This document shows, one piece after another, positions 23,880 to 32,689 of a stretch of DNA of 63,788 nt (the first letter of the stretch is position 1; every line of letters starts with the position of its first letter). The stretch spans positions 1-63,788 of the forward strand of contig CANQSR010000012.1 in the NCBI GenBank assembly GCA_947626575.1, given 5' to 3'. The notes beneath the pieces were generated by a model. That model saw only the letters and a program-made list of their open reading frames with translations, had not been told where the DNA came from and did no database searches. This stretch comes from an uncultured Clostridia bacterium (GTDB taxonomy: Bacteria > Bacillota > Clostridia > Christensenellales > Borkfalkiaceae). Made by a program: the position numbers and the translations under genes.

Positions 23880-24850
23880 CGAGGGCGCACCCTCTCCCTG
23901 GGGAGAGGGGTCAACGTCGGCGAAGGCTCCGCCTTTTTCTTGGGGAGAGGCGGCCTCTAAACGTCATTTCGAGCGGAGCGCGGAGCGCGCAGTCGAGAAA
24001 TCTCGGCTTTAAGATTTCTCGTCGCTTCGCTCCTCGAAATGACGTGGGGAGGCTTGGGGGGTACTCTTCGCCCCTTATAGGGAGACCCGCGAGGCCTACC
24101 CTCTCCCTGGGGAGAGGGATTGAGGGAGTGGGGGATAAATCCGTCACCCTGAGCTTGCCGAAGGGTCACATTATTATAAATCCCCACCTCAGTCACGCTC
24201 ATGCGTGACAGCTCCTCCCCAAGGAGGCGCTTTCAGAAACCCTCCATCCTCATTCCGAACGAAGCGAAGCGGAGAGAGTGAATCTTTAACGAATTAGTTT
24301 CTTATCCCTTCTTCGTTCAGGATACACTCGCCTTCGGCTCGGTATGAAGGGGAAACCCTTTCCCCCTTCGCAAGCTCAGGGTACTTTCCCTTTCAGGGAC
24401 AGCAAGGTGTTTGTTCTCGTCATGCGGGTACACGTCATTTCGAACCCCGAAGGGGTGAGAAATCTTAAAGGCGAGATTTCTCACTTCGTTCGAAATGACG
24501 TAAAAAGGCCTTGCGCGGACGAAATGACCCCCACCTCAGTCACGCTCGCGCGTGACAGCTCCTCCCAAGGGAGGCGCTTTTGGAACCCCTTTCGTCGCGC
24601 AAGATTGCGCGCCACTTGTCTCACGCGGGTAGAACCCCGCGTTCGGTCACCGTTCGCGCTACAAATGCGCTCACTCACCGCAAAACGCCGCCCACAGCAC
24701 ACCGTGCTGATGTGCGAGAAATGCGTTTTGCGACCCTTAAAAGGGGGCAGGTCTCGTCGCCCTTTCAGGGGCGGCAAGCGCGAGGCCACCCCCTTCCTGT
24801 CACGGCTATGCCGTGACATCCTCCCCCCTCATGTATAAGGGGGGAGGGAC
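23880..24850. repeat. intergenic repeat island C (R1, R2, R3, R4, R9)
   Basis: About 1 kb without a gene. It holds two R1 elements (about 23960-24044 and 24431-24500), R3 (24144-24170), two R9-like palindromes (CACGCTCATGCGTG at 24195-24208 and CACGCTCGCGCGTG at 24540-24553), one full R4 copy (24618-24732), an R9 palindrome near 24797-24819 and R2 near 24822-24848. Frames here that look open are repeat sequence. Confidence 0.8.
24618..24732 (+). repeat. R4 repeat, copy a
   Basis: 115 bp. A hairpin CGCGGG-TAGAA-CCCCGCG at the left is followed by a region whose outer arms are CGCAAAACGC and GCGTTTTGCG, enclosing an inner hairpin CAGCAC-ACC-GTGCTG. Copies b, c and d keep all three features. Confidence 0.88.
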
Positions 24851-24894
24851 CAAAGGGTTTTTGCAATTCCTTGTGCGGTTGGGCGTCCATTTTG

Positions 24895-24923
24895 TTGACA
24901 TTCCCTGCGGGAAAGTTTACAAT
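24895..24923 (+). promoter_or_regulatory. promoter of aspS
   Basis: Consensus TTGACA (24895-24900), 17 bp, TACAAT (24918-24923). The leader is only about 20 nt, too short for a T-box. Confidence 0.85.
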
Positions 24924-24951
24924 AAGAGAAAAATGTCTCACGAGGCAAACT

Positions 24952-26703
24952 ATGTTTTACAGAACCCACAACTGTAACGAACTGCGCGAGGGCAACGTCG
25001 GGCAAAGGGTCAAACTCGCCGGCTGGCTGGATAGCAAGCGCGATAAAGGCGGCCTCCTCTTCGCCGTCCTCCGCGATTTTTACGGCACCACGCAGGTGGT
25101 CTGCTCGGAAGAACCCATGCTCTCCGCCTTCCGCGATATCCCCACCGAGTCCACGGTGAGCGTGGAGGGGACCGTCGTCCTCCGCTCCGCACCCAACGAA
25201 AAGCTCCCCACGGGCATGATCGAAATTGTCCCCGAAAAGGTGGAAGTGTTGGGCCGCCGCACCACGCAGGCCCTGCCCTTTGAAATTTCCCATTCCACCG
25301 AGGCGGGCGAGGATGCGCGCCTCCGTTACCGCTTTTTGGACCTGCGCAACAGCGCCGTCCGCGATAAGATCGTATTGCGCTCCAAGATCGTCGCCGATCT
25401 GCGCCGTCTCATGACCGAGGAGGGCTTCTATGAGATCACGACGCCCATCCTTACCTCCTCCTCGCCGGAGGGCGCGCGGGATTACATCGTCCCCAGCCGC
25501 ATCTATCCCGGCGAGTTCTATGCGCTTCCGCAGGCCCCGCAACAGTATAAACAGCTCCTGATGTGTTCGGGCTTCGATAAGTACTTCCAGATCGCGCCCT
25601 GCTTCCGCGACGAGGACGCCCGCGCCGACCGTTCCCCCGGAGAATTTTATCAGTTGGATATCGAGATGGCCTTCGCGACGCAGGAGGACGTGTTCGCCGT
25701 TTTGGAGCGCGTCCTGCCGCCCATTTTTGCCAAATACTCAGGGTGGAACGCGGACATGCCCCCCTTCAAACGCATCCCTTACCGTGAAGCGCTCGAAACT
25801 TACGGCACGGATAAACCCGACCTTCGCAACCCGCTCGTCATCAAGGATGTGACCGAACTCACCGTGAACTGCGGGTTCGACCCCATTATGCTCAAACACG
25901 TCAAGGCGGTCGCGGTGAGCGGCGTGAACGTCCCCCGCAAGTGGATCGATAAGACGGCCGAGGATTTCAAGGTAAAGACGGAGGGCGGCGCGCTCTATTG
26001 GTTCAAGCTCGATGAGAACGGCGCGCCTGCGGGCGGGATCGCGAAATTCATCGCCGAAAACGCCGCCGCGTGGAAAGCCCTTCTCGGCGCGGAGAAAGAT
26101 TGCTTCGTTGCCCTCGTCGCCGAGGACAAATTGCAGGACGTGCAGAAGCGCGCGGGGATCCTCCGCACCATGCTCGGCACGGGCCTCGGCCTCCTCGAAA
26201 AGAACGTCTACCGCTTCTGCTGGATCGTGGACTTCCCCATGTACGAGATCGGGGAAGAGAGCGGGCAGCTCGAATTCTGCCACAACCCGTTCTCCATGCC
26301 GCAGGGCGGCCTCGCGGCGTTGGAGACCATGGACCCGCTCGATATCCTCGCCTACCAATACGACATCGTATGCAACGGCGTGGAACTCTCTTCGGGCGCG
26401 GTGAGAAACCACGACCCCGCGATCATGCTGAAAGCCTTCTCGCTCGTCGGCCTCGGCAAGGAGGAGGTGGAGAGCAAGTTCCCCGCCCTCTACCATGCCT
26501 TTGAATACGGCGCGCCGCCGCATGCGGGCGTCGCACCCGGCGTGGACCGCATGGTCATGCTCATCGAGGACACGGTGAACATCCGCGAAGTGATCGCCTT
26601 CCCGATGAACGCCAAGGCGCGCGACCTCATGATGAACGCGCCCTCGCCCGTCGAGAAAAAACAGCTCGACGAAGTGCATATCCAGATCAAGGAAAAGAAA
26701 TAA
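24952..26703 (+). CDS. aspS: aspartyl-tRNA synthetase
   Basis: A 583-residue class II synthetase of the bacterial type, charging tRNA-Asp. The N-terminal OB-fold anticodon domain (LAGWLDSKRDKGGLLFAVLRD), class II motif 2 (FRDEDARADRSPGEFYQLDIEM), the GAD insertion (residues about 285-400) and motif 3 (GAPPHAGVAPGVDRMVML) are in order. Length is normal (about 590). The start at 24952 follows GAGG; an in-frame extension upstream overlaps the promoter. A terminator follows. Confidence 0.97.
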   Translation: MFYRTHNCNELREGNVGQRVKLAGWLDSKRDKGGLLFAVLRDFYGTTQVVCSEEPMLSAFRDIPTESTVSVEGTVVLRSAPNEKLPTGMIEIVPEKVEVLGRRTTQALPFEISHSTEAGEDARLRYRFLDLRNSAVRDKIVLRSKIVADLRRLMTEEGFYEITTPILTSSSPEGARDYIVPSRIYPGEFYALPQAPQQYKQLLMCSGFDKYFQIAPCFRDEDARADRSPGEFYQLDIEMAFATQEDVFAVLERVLPPIFAKYSGWNADMPPFKRIPYREALETYGTDKPDLRNPLVIKDVTELTVNCGFDPIMLKHVKAVAVSGVNVPRKWIDKTAEDFKVKTEGGALYWFKLDENGAPAGGIAKFIAENAAAWKALLGAEKDCFVALVAEDKLQDVQKRAGILRTMLGTGLGLLEKNVYRFCWIVDFPMYEIGEESGQLEFCHNPFSMPQGGLAALETMDPLDILAYQYDIVCNGVELSSGAVRNHDPAIMLKAFSLVGLGKEEVESKFPALYHAFEYGAPPHAGVAPGVDRMVMLIEDTVNIREVIAFPMNAKARDLMMNAPSPVEKKQLDEVHIQIKEKK

Positions 26704-26714
26704 GCAAGCTGTAT

Positions 26715-26746
26715 GCGCGCCCGTAAAAAGCGGGCGCGTATTTTTT
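26715..26746 (+). terminator. terminator of aspS
   Basis: Stem GCGCGCCCG / CGGGCGCG with loop TAAAAAG and T6. Confidence 0.88.
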
Positions 26747-26749
26747 GCG

Positions 26750-26800
26750 CCGCGCCGCTATGGAAACCGCGCTGCTATGGAAACCGCGCCGCTATGGAAA
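26750..26800 (+). repeat. three tandem 17 bp repeats
   Basis: CCGCGCCGCTATGGAAA three times (26750-26766, 26767-26783, 26784-26800), with one base changed in the middle unit. It lies between the aspS terminator and sigK. Confidence 0.9.
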
Positions 26801-26839
26801 CGGAAAGGGTACATTATACTGCGCCCGCGCGCGGGGGAC

Positions 26840-26867
26840 ATAGGACAAAATCGCCGCTGCATATACT
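26840..26867 (+). promoter_or_regulatory. possible sigma-E-type promoter of sigK
   Basis: ATA (26840-26842), 17 bp, CATATACT (26860-26867) resembles the mother-cell sigma-E pattern (ATA / CATACANT), which would fit known sigK regulation. Weak evidence. Confidence 0.3.
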
Positions 26868-26884
26868 GATATGTGAGGTGATGT

Positions 26885-27583
26885 ATGCTGCAATTTTTCT
26901 ATGCGCTGCTCGCGCGGCTGTTCTTTTTCACGGGCGCCCTTTCGGAGGGAAATTCCTACCCCAAACCCCTCTCCAAAGAGGATGAGGAAAAATATCTGAA
27001 ACTTGCCAAGGCGGGGGACGCGGAAGCGCGGGATATCCTCGTGCGGCACAACATGCGGCTCGTGGCGCATATCGCAAAGAAGTATGCGGGCGCGGCCGAA
27101 ACGGAAGATATGCTCTCGGTGGGGTCCATCGGCCTCATCAAGGCCATCAATACATACGAACTCGGCCACGGCACGCGGCTCGCCACGTACACGGCGCGCT
27201 GTATCGAGAACGAGATCTTGATGCTCATCCGCGCGGGGAAGAAATACAAGGGGACCGTGTCTTTGAGCGACCCCGTCGGAACGGATAAGGACGGCAACGA
27301 GCTGACCCTCATGGACCTGTTGTTCGAGAAGGAGGAAAAGGTCTTTGCGGGCGTCGAAAAGAAGCTCATGCAGGAGAAATTTCTCGCCGCCATCCGCGCG
27401 ATCCTGACCCCGCGCGAGTGCGAGATCATCTGTATGCGCTATGCCTTAGACGGAAATATCCCGCTCGCACAGCGGGAAGTGGCGGCCAAACTCAGGATAT
27501 CCCGCTCCTATGTCTCCCGCATCGAAAAAAAGGCGCTCGAAAAACTGAGGTGCGGGCTGAAAAGGGATGATTTTACCGAGTAG
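26885..27583 (+). CDS. sigK: RNA polymerase sporulation sigma factor SigK
   Basis: A 232-residue sigma-70-family factor directing late mother-cell sporulation genes. It matches SigK closely: PKPLSKEDEEKYLKLAKAGDAEARDILVRHNMRLVAHIAKKYAG (region 2.1), DMLSVGSIGLIKAINTYELGHGTRLATYTARCIENEILM (2.2-2.4), and the C-terminal helix-turn-helix QREVAAKLRISRSYVSRIEKKALEKL (4.2). A hydrophobic N-terminal stretch (LQFFYALLARLFFFTG) corresponds to the pro-sequence cleaved by the SpoIVFB protease. The gene is continuous, with no skin-type element. GAGGTGATGT precedes the ATG. It implies a spore-forming ancestry or lifestyle. Confidence 0.93.
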   Translation: MLQFFYALLARLFFFTGALSEGNSYPKPLSKEDEEKYLKLAKAGDAEARDILVRHNMRLVAHIAKKYAGAAETEDMLSVGSIGLIKAINTYELGHGTRLATYTARCIENEILMLIRAGKKYKGTVSLSDPVGTDKDGNELTLMDLLFEKEEKVFAGVEKKLMQEKFLAAIRAILTPRECEIICMRYALDGNIPLAQREVAAKLRISRSYVSRIEKKALEKLRCGLKRDDFTE

Positions 27584-27680
27584 CCGCGCCTCTTCTCCCG
27601 CCTTGCATGCGGCGGCCCCGCTTCCGTGCGGGCGGCGGCAAGGATTTTGCCGTGTGCGGCGGGATTTCCTCTTCAAACAT

Positions 27681-27709
27681 TTGACTTTGGCCGCGATAAA
27701 TTTTATAAT
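27681..27709 (+). promoter_or_regulatory. promoter of glnN
   Basis: TTGACT (27681-27686), 17 bp, TATAAT (27704-27709). Confidence 0.85.
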
Positions 27710-27770
27710 GTTTGCTGTGGTGAGCGGGGAAATCTTACCTTTCGAAAATCTTTTTTAAGGAGTGCTACCT

Positions 27771-29849
27771 ATGAACGTCACCGAGCTGTTCGCAAGCAAC
27801 GTATTCAATGACGAAGTCATGAAGAACGCGCTTCCCAAGGAGGTCTATAAGTCCCTGCGGCGGACCATCGACGAGGGCCAGCCGCTCGATACCTCCATCG
27901 CGGGCGCCGTTGCCAACGCCATGAAGGATTGGGCCGTCTCCAAAGGCGCCACCCACTACACCCATTGGTTCCAGCCCCTCACCAACCTCACCGCAGAAAA
28001 GCACGATAGCTTCATCGAACCCGACGGCGACCGCGTCATCATGCGCCTCACGGGCAAGAGCCTCATCGTCGGCGAACCGGATGCCTCGTCCTTCCCTTCG
28101 GGGGGATCGCGCGCAACGTCCGCCGCCCGCGGGTACACGGCATGGGATCCCACGTCGCCCGCCTTCGTCAAGGAGGGGACGCTGTATATCCCCACCATCT
28201 TCGTCTCCTACACGGGCGAGACGCTGGATAAAAAGGCGCCGCTCCTCAAATCCATGACCGCGCTCGACTTGCAGGCCAAGCGGCTCTTGAAACTGTTCGG
28301 CATCGAGGCGAGAAAGGTCTCGACGACGGTCGGCCCCGAACAGGAATACTTTCTCATCGACGAGGAAGTCTATGAAAAGCGGAAGGACCTCGTTCTCACG
28401 GGCCGCACACTCTTCGGCGCGCCCTCGACGCGCGGACAGGAACTCGAAGACCACTATTTCGGGACGCTCAAATCGCGCATTTCCGACTACATGCGCGACC
28501 TCGACGCGACGCTTTGGTCATACGGCATCTTCGCCAAGACCAAGCACAACGAGGTGGCGCCCGCCCAGCACGAGCTTGCGCCCGTCTTTACGACGACCAA
28601 CGTCGCCGTGGACGCCAACCAGCTCACCATGGAACTCATGAAGAAGGTCGCAAGGCGGCACGGCCTCGTCTGCCTTCTCCACGAAAAGCCCTTCGAGGGG
28701 ATCAACGGCTCCGGTAAGCACAACAATTGGTCGCTCTCCACCGACAGCGGGCTGAATTTGCTCGACCCCGGAGAAAACCCCGAAGAAAATCCCCGCTTCA
28801 TGCTCATTCTCACCTGCGTCATCGCGGCGGTGGATAAATACCAGGGGGTCCTGCGCGCATGCGTCGCCTCCGCGGGCAACGACCACCGTTTGGGCGCGGA
28901 CGAAGCGCCGCCCGCGATCATCTCCGTGTATCTCGGCGACCAGCTCGGAGCGCTCGTCGATTCCATCGTGATGGGGCGGCAATATGTGCCGAAGAAGGCA
29001 GTTCCCGGTTCCATCGGCGTGCCGGAATCGCCCATCTTCCCCATCGATACCACCGACCGCAACCGCACGTCGCCCTTTGCCTTCACGGGCAACAAATTCG
29101 AGTTCCGTATGCTCGGCTCGCAGGCCTCTGTTGCCGACCCCAACATCGTTCTCAACACCATCGTGGCGCAGGCCTTTTCGGAGGCCGTGGAGAGCCTCGG
29201 CGGCGCGAAGGATTTCCCCAAGGCCTGCAAGGCATATACCGAGAAACTCTTGAAGGAGCATTACCGCATCATCTTCAATTACAACGGTTACGGCCCCGAT
29301 TGGGAGCCTGAGGCCGAGCGGCGGGGCCTTCTCAACAACAAGACGACGGCCGACGCCGTCCCCGAATTTATGAAGCGCGAGAGCATCGAACTCTTCGTGC
29401 GGCAGGGCGTCTACACCGAAAAAGAGGTCGTGGCCCGCGCCAACATCGCCCTCGAAAACTACACCAAAGCCATCAACATCGAGGCAAAGACGATGGCGGA
29501 AATGGTCCGCCGCGATATCTGGCCCGCCGCCGACAAGTACGCCGCGGCGCTGTGTTCGGCCATTGCCGCAAAGCGGGCGGTCAGCGAAAAGATCGCCTGT
29601 GTTTCGGACATGGTACTCGCCGAAAAGGTCTCTTCCTTAAACGACGGCCTCATGGAGGCGACGGAAAAGCTGGAAAACGATTTGAAGGAGATGCCTTCGG
29701 GCGAGCTTGCCGCTTCCGAGCGGATGGCGCACGTCATCGTTCCCGATATGGACGCCGTAAGGGCGATCGCCGATGAATTGGAGCGGCTCGTATCCTCCGC
29801 GTATTGGCCGTATCCGACCTATACGGAACTGCTGTATTCCGTAAAGTGA
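27771..29849 (+). CDS. glnN: glutamine synthetase type III
   Basis: A 692-residue GS-III enzyme forming glutamine from glutamate and ammonia with ATP. Length (about 700) and motifs are those of type III, not GlnA: the N-terminal [37 protein letters not shown], the substrate segment [19 protein letters not shown], the ATP-site [13 protein letters not shown] and [25 protein letters not shown] (27757-27762) sits 8 bases before the ATG at 27771. Monocistronic between its own promoter and terminator. GS-III is common in Bacteroidetes, cyanobacteria and Clostridia. Confidence 0.96.
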   Translation: MNVTELFASNVFNDEVMKNALPKEVYKSLRRTIDEGQPLDTSIAGAVANAMKDWAVSKGATHYTHWFQPLTNLTAEKHDSFIEPDGDRVIMRLTGKSLIVGEPDASSFPSGGSRATSAARGYTAWDPTSPAFVKEGTLYIPTIFVSYTGETLDKKAPLLKSMTALDLQAKRLLKLFGIEARKVSTTVGPEQEYFLIDEEVYEKRKDLVLTGRTLFGAPSTRGQELEDHYFGTLKSRISDYMRDLDATLWSYGIFAKTKHNEVAPAQHELAPVFTTTNVAVDANQLTMELMKKVARRHGLVCLLHEKPFEGINGSGKHNNWSLSTDSGLNLLDPGENPEENPRFMLILTCVIAAVDKYQGVLRACVASAGNDHRLGADEAPPAIISVYLGDQLGALVDSIVMGRQYVPKKAVPGSIGVPESPIFPIDTTDRNRTSPFAFTGNKFEFRMLGSQASVADPNIVLNTIVAQAFSEAVESLGGAKDFPKACKAYTEKLLKEHYRIIFNYNGYGPDWEPEAERRGLLNNKTTADAVPEFMKRESIELFVRQGVYTEKEVVARANIALENYTKAINIEAKTMAEMVRRDIWPAADKYAAALCSAIAAKRAVSEKIACVSDMVLAEKVSSLNDGLMEATEKLENDLKEMPSGELAASERMAHVIVPDMDAVRAIADELERLVSSAYWPYPTYTELLYSVK

Positions 29850-29869
29850 CCGAACCATTCCCCCAAAAT

Positions 29870-29892
29870 GCCCGACGGCCGTCGGGCTTTTT
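29870..29892 (+). terminator. terminator of glnN
   Basis: Perfect palindrome GCCCGACGG-CCGTCGGGC followed by T5. Confidence 0.85.
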
Positions 29893-29909
29893 GCTTTCAA
29901 AGATTTTGC

Positions 29910-29938
29910 TTGACAACGATATCAAATTTTGTTATACT
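29910..29938 (+). promoter_or_regulatory. promoter of the degV gene
   Basis: TTGACA (29910-29915), 17 bp, TATACT (29933-29938). Confidence 0.85.
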
Positions 29939-29971
29939 CTATCCGAGAGATACCTTCCGAGGAGAGAGAAT

Positions 29972-30850
29972 ATGAGTGTACTCATCTGCGATTCCAACTG
30001 CGAGCTGTGGTATACGTATGCCGAAGAACTCGGCATCCCCTTTATTTCCATGCCCTATATCTACCGCGGCGAAGAGGAATGTTTTTACGATCTCGGCAAA
30101 CAGACCGACTTCAAAGCATTCTATACTGCCGTCCGCGGGGGCGCCGTGCCGCGTACCATGGCCCTCAATCCCGAAAATTACAAGGACATTTTGCGCCCCT
30201 ACTTCGAGCGCGGGGAGGATGTGTTCTACATCAGTTTCTCCCACGCGATGAGCGGCACGTTCGGCTCGCTGGACCTTGCGCTCAAAGACCTCGCCGAAGA
30301 GTTCCCCGAACGCAAATGTACGGTTTTCGATACCAAGGCCATTTCGCTCGGCGCAGGCCTTCAAGTGGAGGCGGCGGCCCGCCTCAAAAAGGACGGCGCA
30401 TCCGATGAAGAACTCCTCGCGTTTTTGGAGGAGTTCCGCGGGCGCGTGGGCTGTTACTTCGAAGTGGATGACCTCATGCACTTGAAGCGCGGCGGAAGGC
30501 TTTCCGCGGCGGCGGCCGTGGCGGGGACCATGCTCGGCCTCAAACCCATTCTGACATTCAACGAAGAGGGCGGCCTCTCCGTCTATGAGAGGGCGATGGG
30601 GCGCAAAAAAGCCATGCGCATGCTCGCCGAACACTGTATCAAGGAGATGACCGCGCCCGAATATCCCGTGTACGTCCTCGACGCCGACTGCGAAGAGGAG
30701 GGCGACCGCCTCGCCGCGCTCATCAAGGAAAAGCGGCCCGAAGCGAACATCCGCCGCCAGCCCGTGGGACCCGTCATCGGTTCGCACTGCGGCCCCGGAA
30801 CGTTGGCGGTGTTGTTTATAGGCGATCGTCGTCCCATCCCCTTGAAGTAA
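29972..30850 (+). CDS. DegV-family fatty-acid-binding protein
   Basis: A 292-residue protein of the DegV/FakB fold. It opens with the SNCEL strand, has ISFSHAMSGTFGS (fatty-acid carboxylate site region), the middle signature LMHLKRGGRLSAAAAV, and ends with GPVIGSHCGPGTLAVLFIG. FakB-type members present fatty acids to the kinase FakA for phosphorylation and incorporation into phospholipid; no fakA is in this window. AGGAGAG precedes the ATG at 29972; upstream in-frame sequence overlaps the glnN terminator. An R5 repeat begins 12 bases after the stop. Confidence 0.92.
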   Translation: MSVLICDSNCELWYTYAEELGIPFISMPYIYRGEEECFYDLGKQTDFKAFYTAVRGGAVPRTMALNPENYKDILRPYFERGEDVFYISFSHAMSGTFGSLDLALKDLAEEFPERKCTVFDTKAISLGAGLQVEAAARLKKDGASDEELLAFLEEFRGRVGCYFEVDDLMHLKRGGRLSAAAAVAGTMLGLKPILTFNEEGGLSVYERAMGRKKAMRMLAEHCIKEMTAPEYPVYVLDADCEEEGDRLAALIKEKRPEANIRRQPVGPVIGSHCGPGTLAVLFIGDRRPIPLK

Positions 30851-30862
30851 GTTGGGGATACG

Positions 30863-30990
30863 TACGAACTGCGTATAAGCTACGCGATACGTCGTCGAAG
30901 ATGCGCTTCCCTCGGTTGCGTACGAAAAAGTACGCGCCCGTCGGGAATGCTCCTTCTCCTTGTCTCGCTTGCTTCTCCGCAGTTGCGGTT
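30863..30990 (+). repeat. R5 repeat, copy a
   Basis: Runs from TACGAACTGCGTATA to CTCCGCAGTTG, with the conserved inner palindrome GCGTACGAAAAAGTACGC. It lies directly after degV. Copies b and c flank ispDF. Confidence 0.85.
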
Positions 30991-31017
30991 ATCGGGTCGC
31001 TTGGTCGAGCAATTCGT

Positions 31018-31470
31018 CGCCTCCCCCCTTTTACCTGAGGGGGGAGGGTAGGGTAGGGGGTGCTTGTTCGAAAAATTCGCGCCCTGCGGGCGCGCCCCTT
31101 CGGGGCGTCTGCGCAAGGCCTACCCCCCATGGGGGGAGGCTCCGCCGTTCGCGGCGGTGGTGGGGGGGGAACTTGCTGTCCCTGAAAGGGAAAGTACCCT
31201 GAGCAAAGCGAAGGGGGAAAGGGTTTCAAAACCCCTCAGTCGCCCTGCGGGCGCGCCCCTTCGGGGCGCAACCACTGCCCTCCCCCTTTTACCAGAGGGT
31301 CGCAAAACGCACTTCTCGCACATCAGCACGGTGTGCTGTGGGCGGCGTTTTGCGGTGAGTGAGCGCATTTGTAGCGCGAACGATGACCGAACGCGGGGTT
31401 CTACCCGCGTGAGACGGGGTAGGGGAGGGGGTGTACCCGTCCTGCCCGAACGAGTCAATTCACATAAAAA
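31018..31470. repeat. intergenic repeat island D (R2, R8, R3-like)
   Basis: No gene. R2 palindrome (31020-31060), two R8 elements GCCCTGCGGGCGCGCCCCTT (31081-31100 and 31241-31260), an R3-like stretch (31165-31225) and the R4 copy b listed separately. Confidence 0.78.
31301..31415 (-). repeat. R4 repeat, copy b
   Basis: 115 bp in reverse orientation relative to copy a, differing at only a few positions; outer arms and both hairpins are preserved. Confidence 0.88.
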
Positions 31471-31473
31471 CCT

Positions 31474-31905
31474 ATGCACATCCATGTAAAAAAACTTCAT
31501 GAAAACGCAAAGTTGCCCGTGTACGCTTCGCCGCATTCCGCGGGTGCAGACCTCTGTTCCGTCGCGGAATACGACGTCCCCGCAGGGGCGACCGTCTTTG
31601 TCCATACGGGGATCGCAATCGAGTTGCCCGCGGACACGGTAGGCCTCATTTATGCGCGCAGCGGGCTTGCCTGCAAGCAGGACCTCGCGCCCGCCAACAA
31701 AGTCGGCGTCATCGACAGCGACTACCGCGGCGAGATCATCGTGGCCCTCCACAACCACGGGAGCGAGACCCGCAAGGTCTGCGCGGGCGACCGCATCGCC
31801 CAGCTCGTCGTCACGCCCTATTACACCGGCGAATTTTCCTTTACGGATGAGCTTTCCTCCACCGTACGCGGCGAGGGCGGCTTCGGTTCGACGGGAAATC
31901 GGTAG
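31474..31905 (+). CDS. dut: dUTP diphosphatase
   Basis: A 143-residue trimeric dUTPase hydrolysing dUTP to dUMP. All five motifs are present: SAGADLCS (1), ARSGLA (2), GVIDSDYRGEI with the catalytic Asp and Tyr (3), GDRIAQLVV (4) and RGEGGFGSTG (5). Upstream is repeat DNA and the ATG has no convincing ribosome site; an AT-rich CACATAAAAACCT lies just before it. A repeat insertion close to the start may have replaced the original leader. trmB follows 12 bases after the stop. Confidence 0.95.
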   Translation: MHIHVKKLHENAKLPVYASPHSAGADLCSVAEYDVPAGATVFVHTGIAIELPADTVGLIYARSGLACKQDLAPANKVGVIDSDYRGEIIVALHNHGSETRKVCAGDRIAQLVVTPYYTGEFSFTDELSSTVRGEGGFGSTGNR

Positions 31906-31917
31906 GGGAGGCCCGCG

Positions 31918-32592
31918 ATGCGGATGCGCAGAAAACGCAATTTGGAGCCGCGCATGGAGGCATGCCGCGGCCTTTTGCTTGTACGCGGAAGGCCCTGCCT
32001 CAACCTCAAAGAGGCCGCCGAAAATTACCGCGCGCTCTTGGATTTTTCCGCGGTGTTCGGGAATACAAATCCCGTAAAAATGGAGGTGGGGTGCGGAAAC
32101 GGCGGCTTTTTGCTCGAACTCGCCGCCCGCGAACCCCAAACCAATTTCCTCGCCGTCGAGGTCTGCACCAACGTCATCCTGACGGCCATGGAGCGCATGC
32201 GCGGGAGGGGACTTCCCAACGTCCGCTTCCTCAACATCCCCGCCGAGACGCTTCCCTGCTACATCCCTTCGGGCAGTATCTCGGAGATCTTTCTGAACTT
32301 CTCCACGCCCCTTCCCGCCAAGGGGTGCGAAAAGCAACGCCTCACGTCGCCGCGCTTTCTTGCGATCTACCGCGACCTCCTCGCGGAGGGCGGCGGGATC
32401 TATCAAAAGACGGACAGCGCGGAGTTCTTCGAATATTCCTTGGAGCAATACGAAGCCTTCGGCTTCCGCATATCCGCGTGTACGCGGGATCTGCACCACA
32501 GCCCGTATGCGGAAGAGAATATCATCACCGAATATGAGGCAAACTTTTTATCGCAGGGCAAGCCCATTTGTATGGCCCGCGCGGTAAAGTGA
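31918..32592 (+). CDS. trmB: tRNA (guanine-N7)-methyltransferase
   Basis: A 224-residue TrmB-type methyltransferase modifying G46 of tRNAs with S-adenosylmethionine. The SAM site is EVGCGNGGFLLELA, with EVCTNVILTAMERM next. The usual NFSDPWPKK motif reads NFSTPLPAKGCEKQRLT here, so the conserved Asp and Trp are replaced. The C-terminal TEYEANFLSQGKPI segment is typical. GGGGAGG precedes the ATG. Function probably kept, but the catalytic-loop substitution makes this less certain. Confidence 0.88.
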   Translation: MRMRRKRNLEPRMEACRGLLLVRGRPCLNLKEAAENYRALLDFSAVFGNTNPVKMEVGCGNGGFLLELAAREPQTNFLAVEVCTNVILTAMERMRGRGLPNVRFLNIPAETLPCYIPSGSISEIFLNFSTPLPAKGCEKQRLTSPRFLAIYRDLLAEGGGIYQKTDSAEFFEYSLEQYEAFGFRISACTRDLHHSPYAEENIITEYEANFLSQGKPICMARAVK

Positions 32593-32651
32593 AAATTATG
32601 TAAAATTTTGTAAAGTACTTACCGATTTTGGGGAATACAGGGACAGAGTGG

Positions 32652-32680
32652 TTGACAAGCCCGCTGCCTTTCTGTATAAT
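32652..32680 (+). promoter_or_regulatory. promoter of the GT8/ABC operon
   Basis: TTGACA (32652-32657), 17 bp, TATAAT (32675-32680). The ATG at 32690 is nine bases on, so the 5' leader is zero to three nt and lacks a ribosome site. Confidence 0.85.
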
Positions 32681-32689
32681 GGTATTATT

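Noticed and set aside
24344..24838. 164-codon plus-strand frame before aspS
   Set aside because: It is entirely R1/R4 repeat DNA; the same NALTHRKTPPTAH peptide appears at every R4 copy.
23880..24850. Possible CRISPR array
   Set aside because: Repeats are palindromic families in mixed order without regular spacers, and no cas genes are present.
24895..24952. T-box riboswitch before aspS
   Set aside because: The leader between the consensus promoter and the ATG is about 20 nt, too short for a T-box.
26885..27583. skin-type intervening element in sigK
   Set aside because: The reading frame is continuous through all conserved sigma regions.
27584..27770. Glutamine riboswitch or other RNA regulator before glnN
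   Set aside because: A GC-rich hairpin region is present, but it lies upstream of the promoter and so is not in the transcript.
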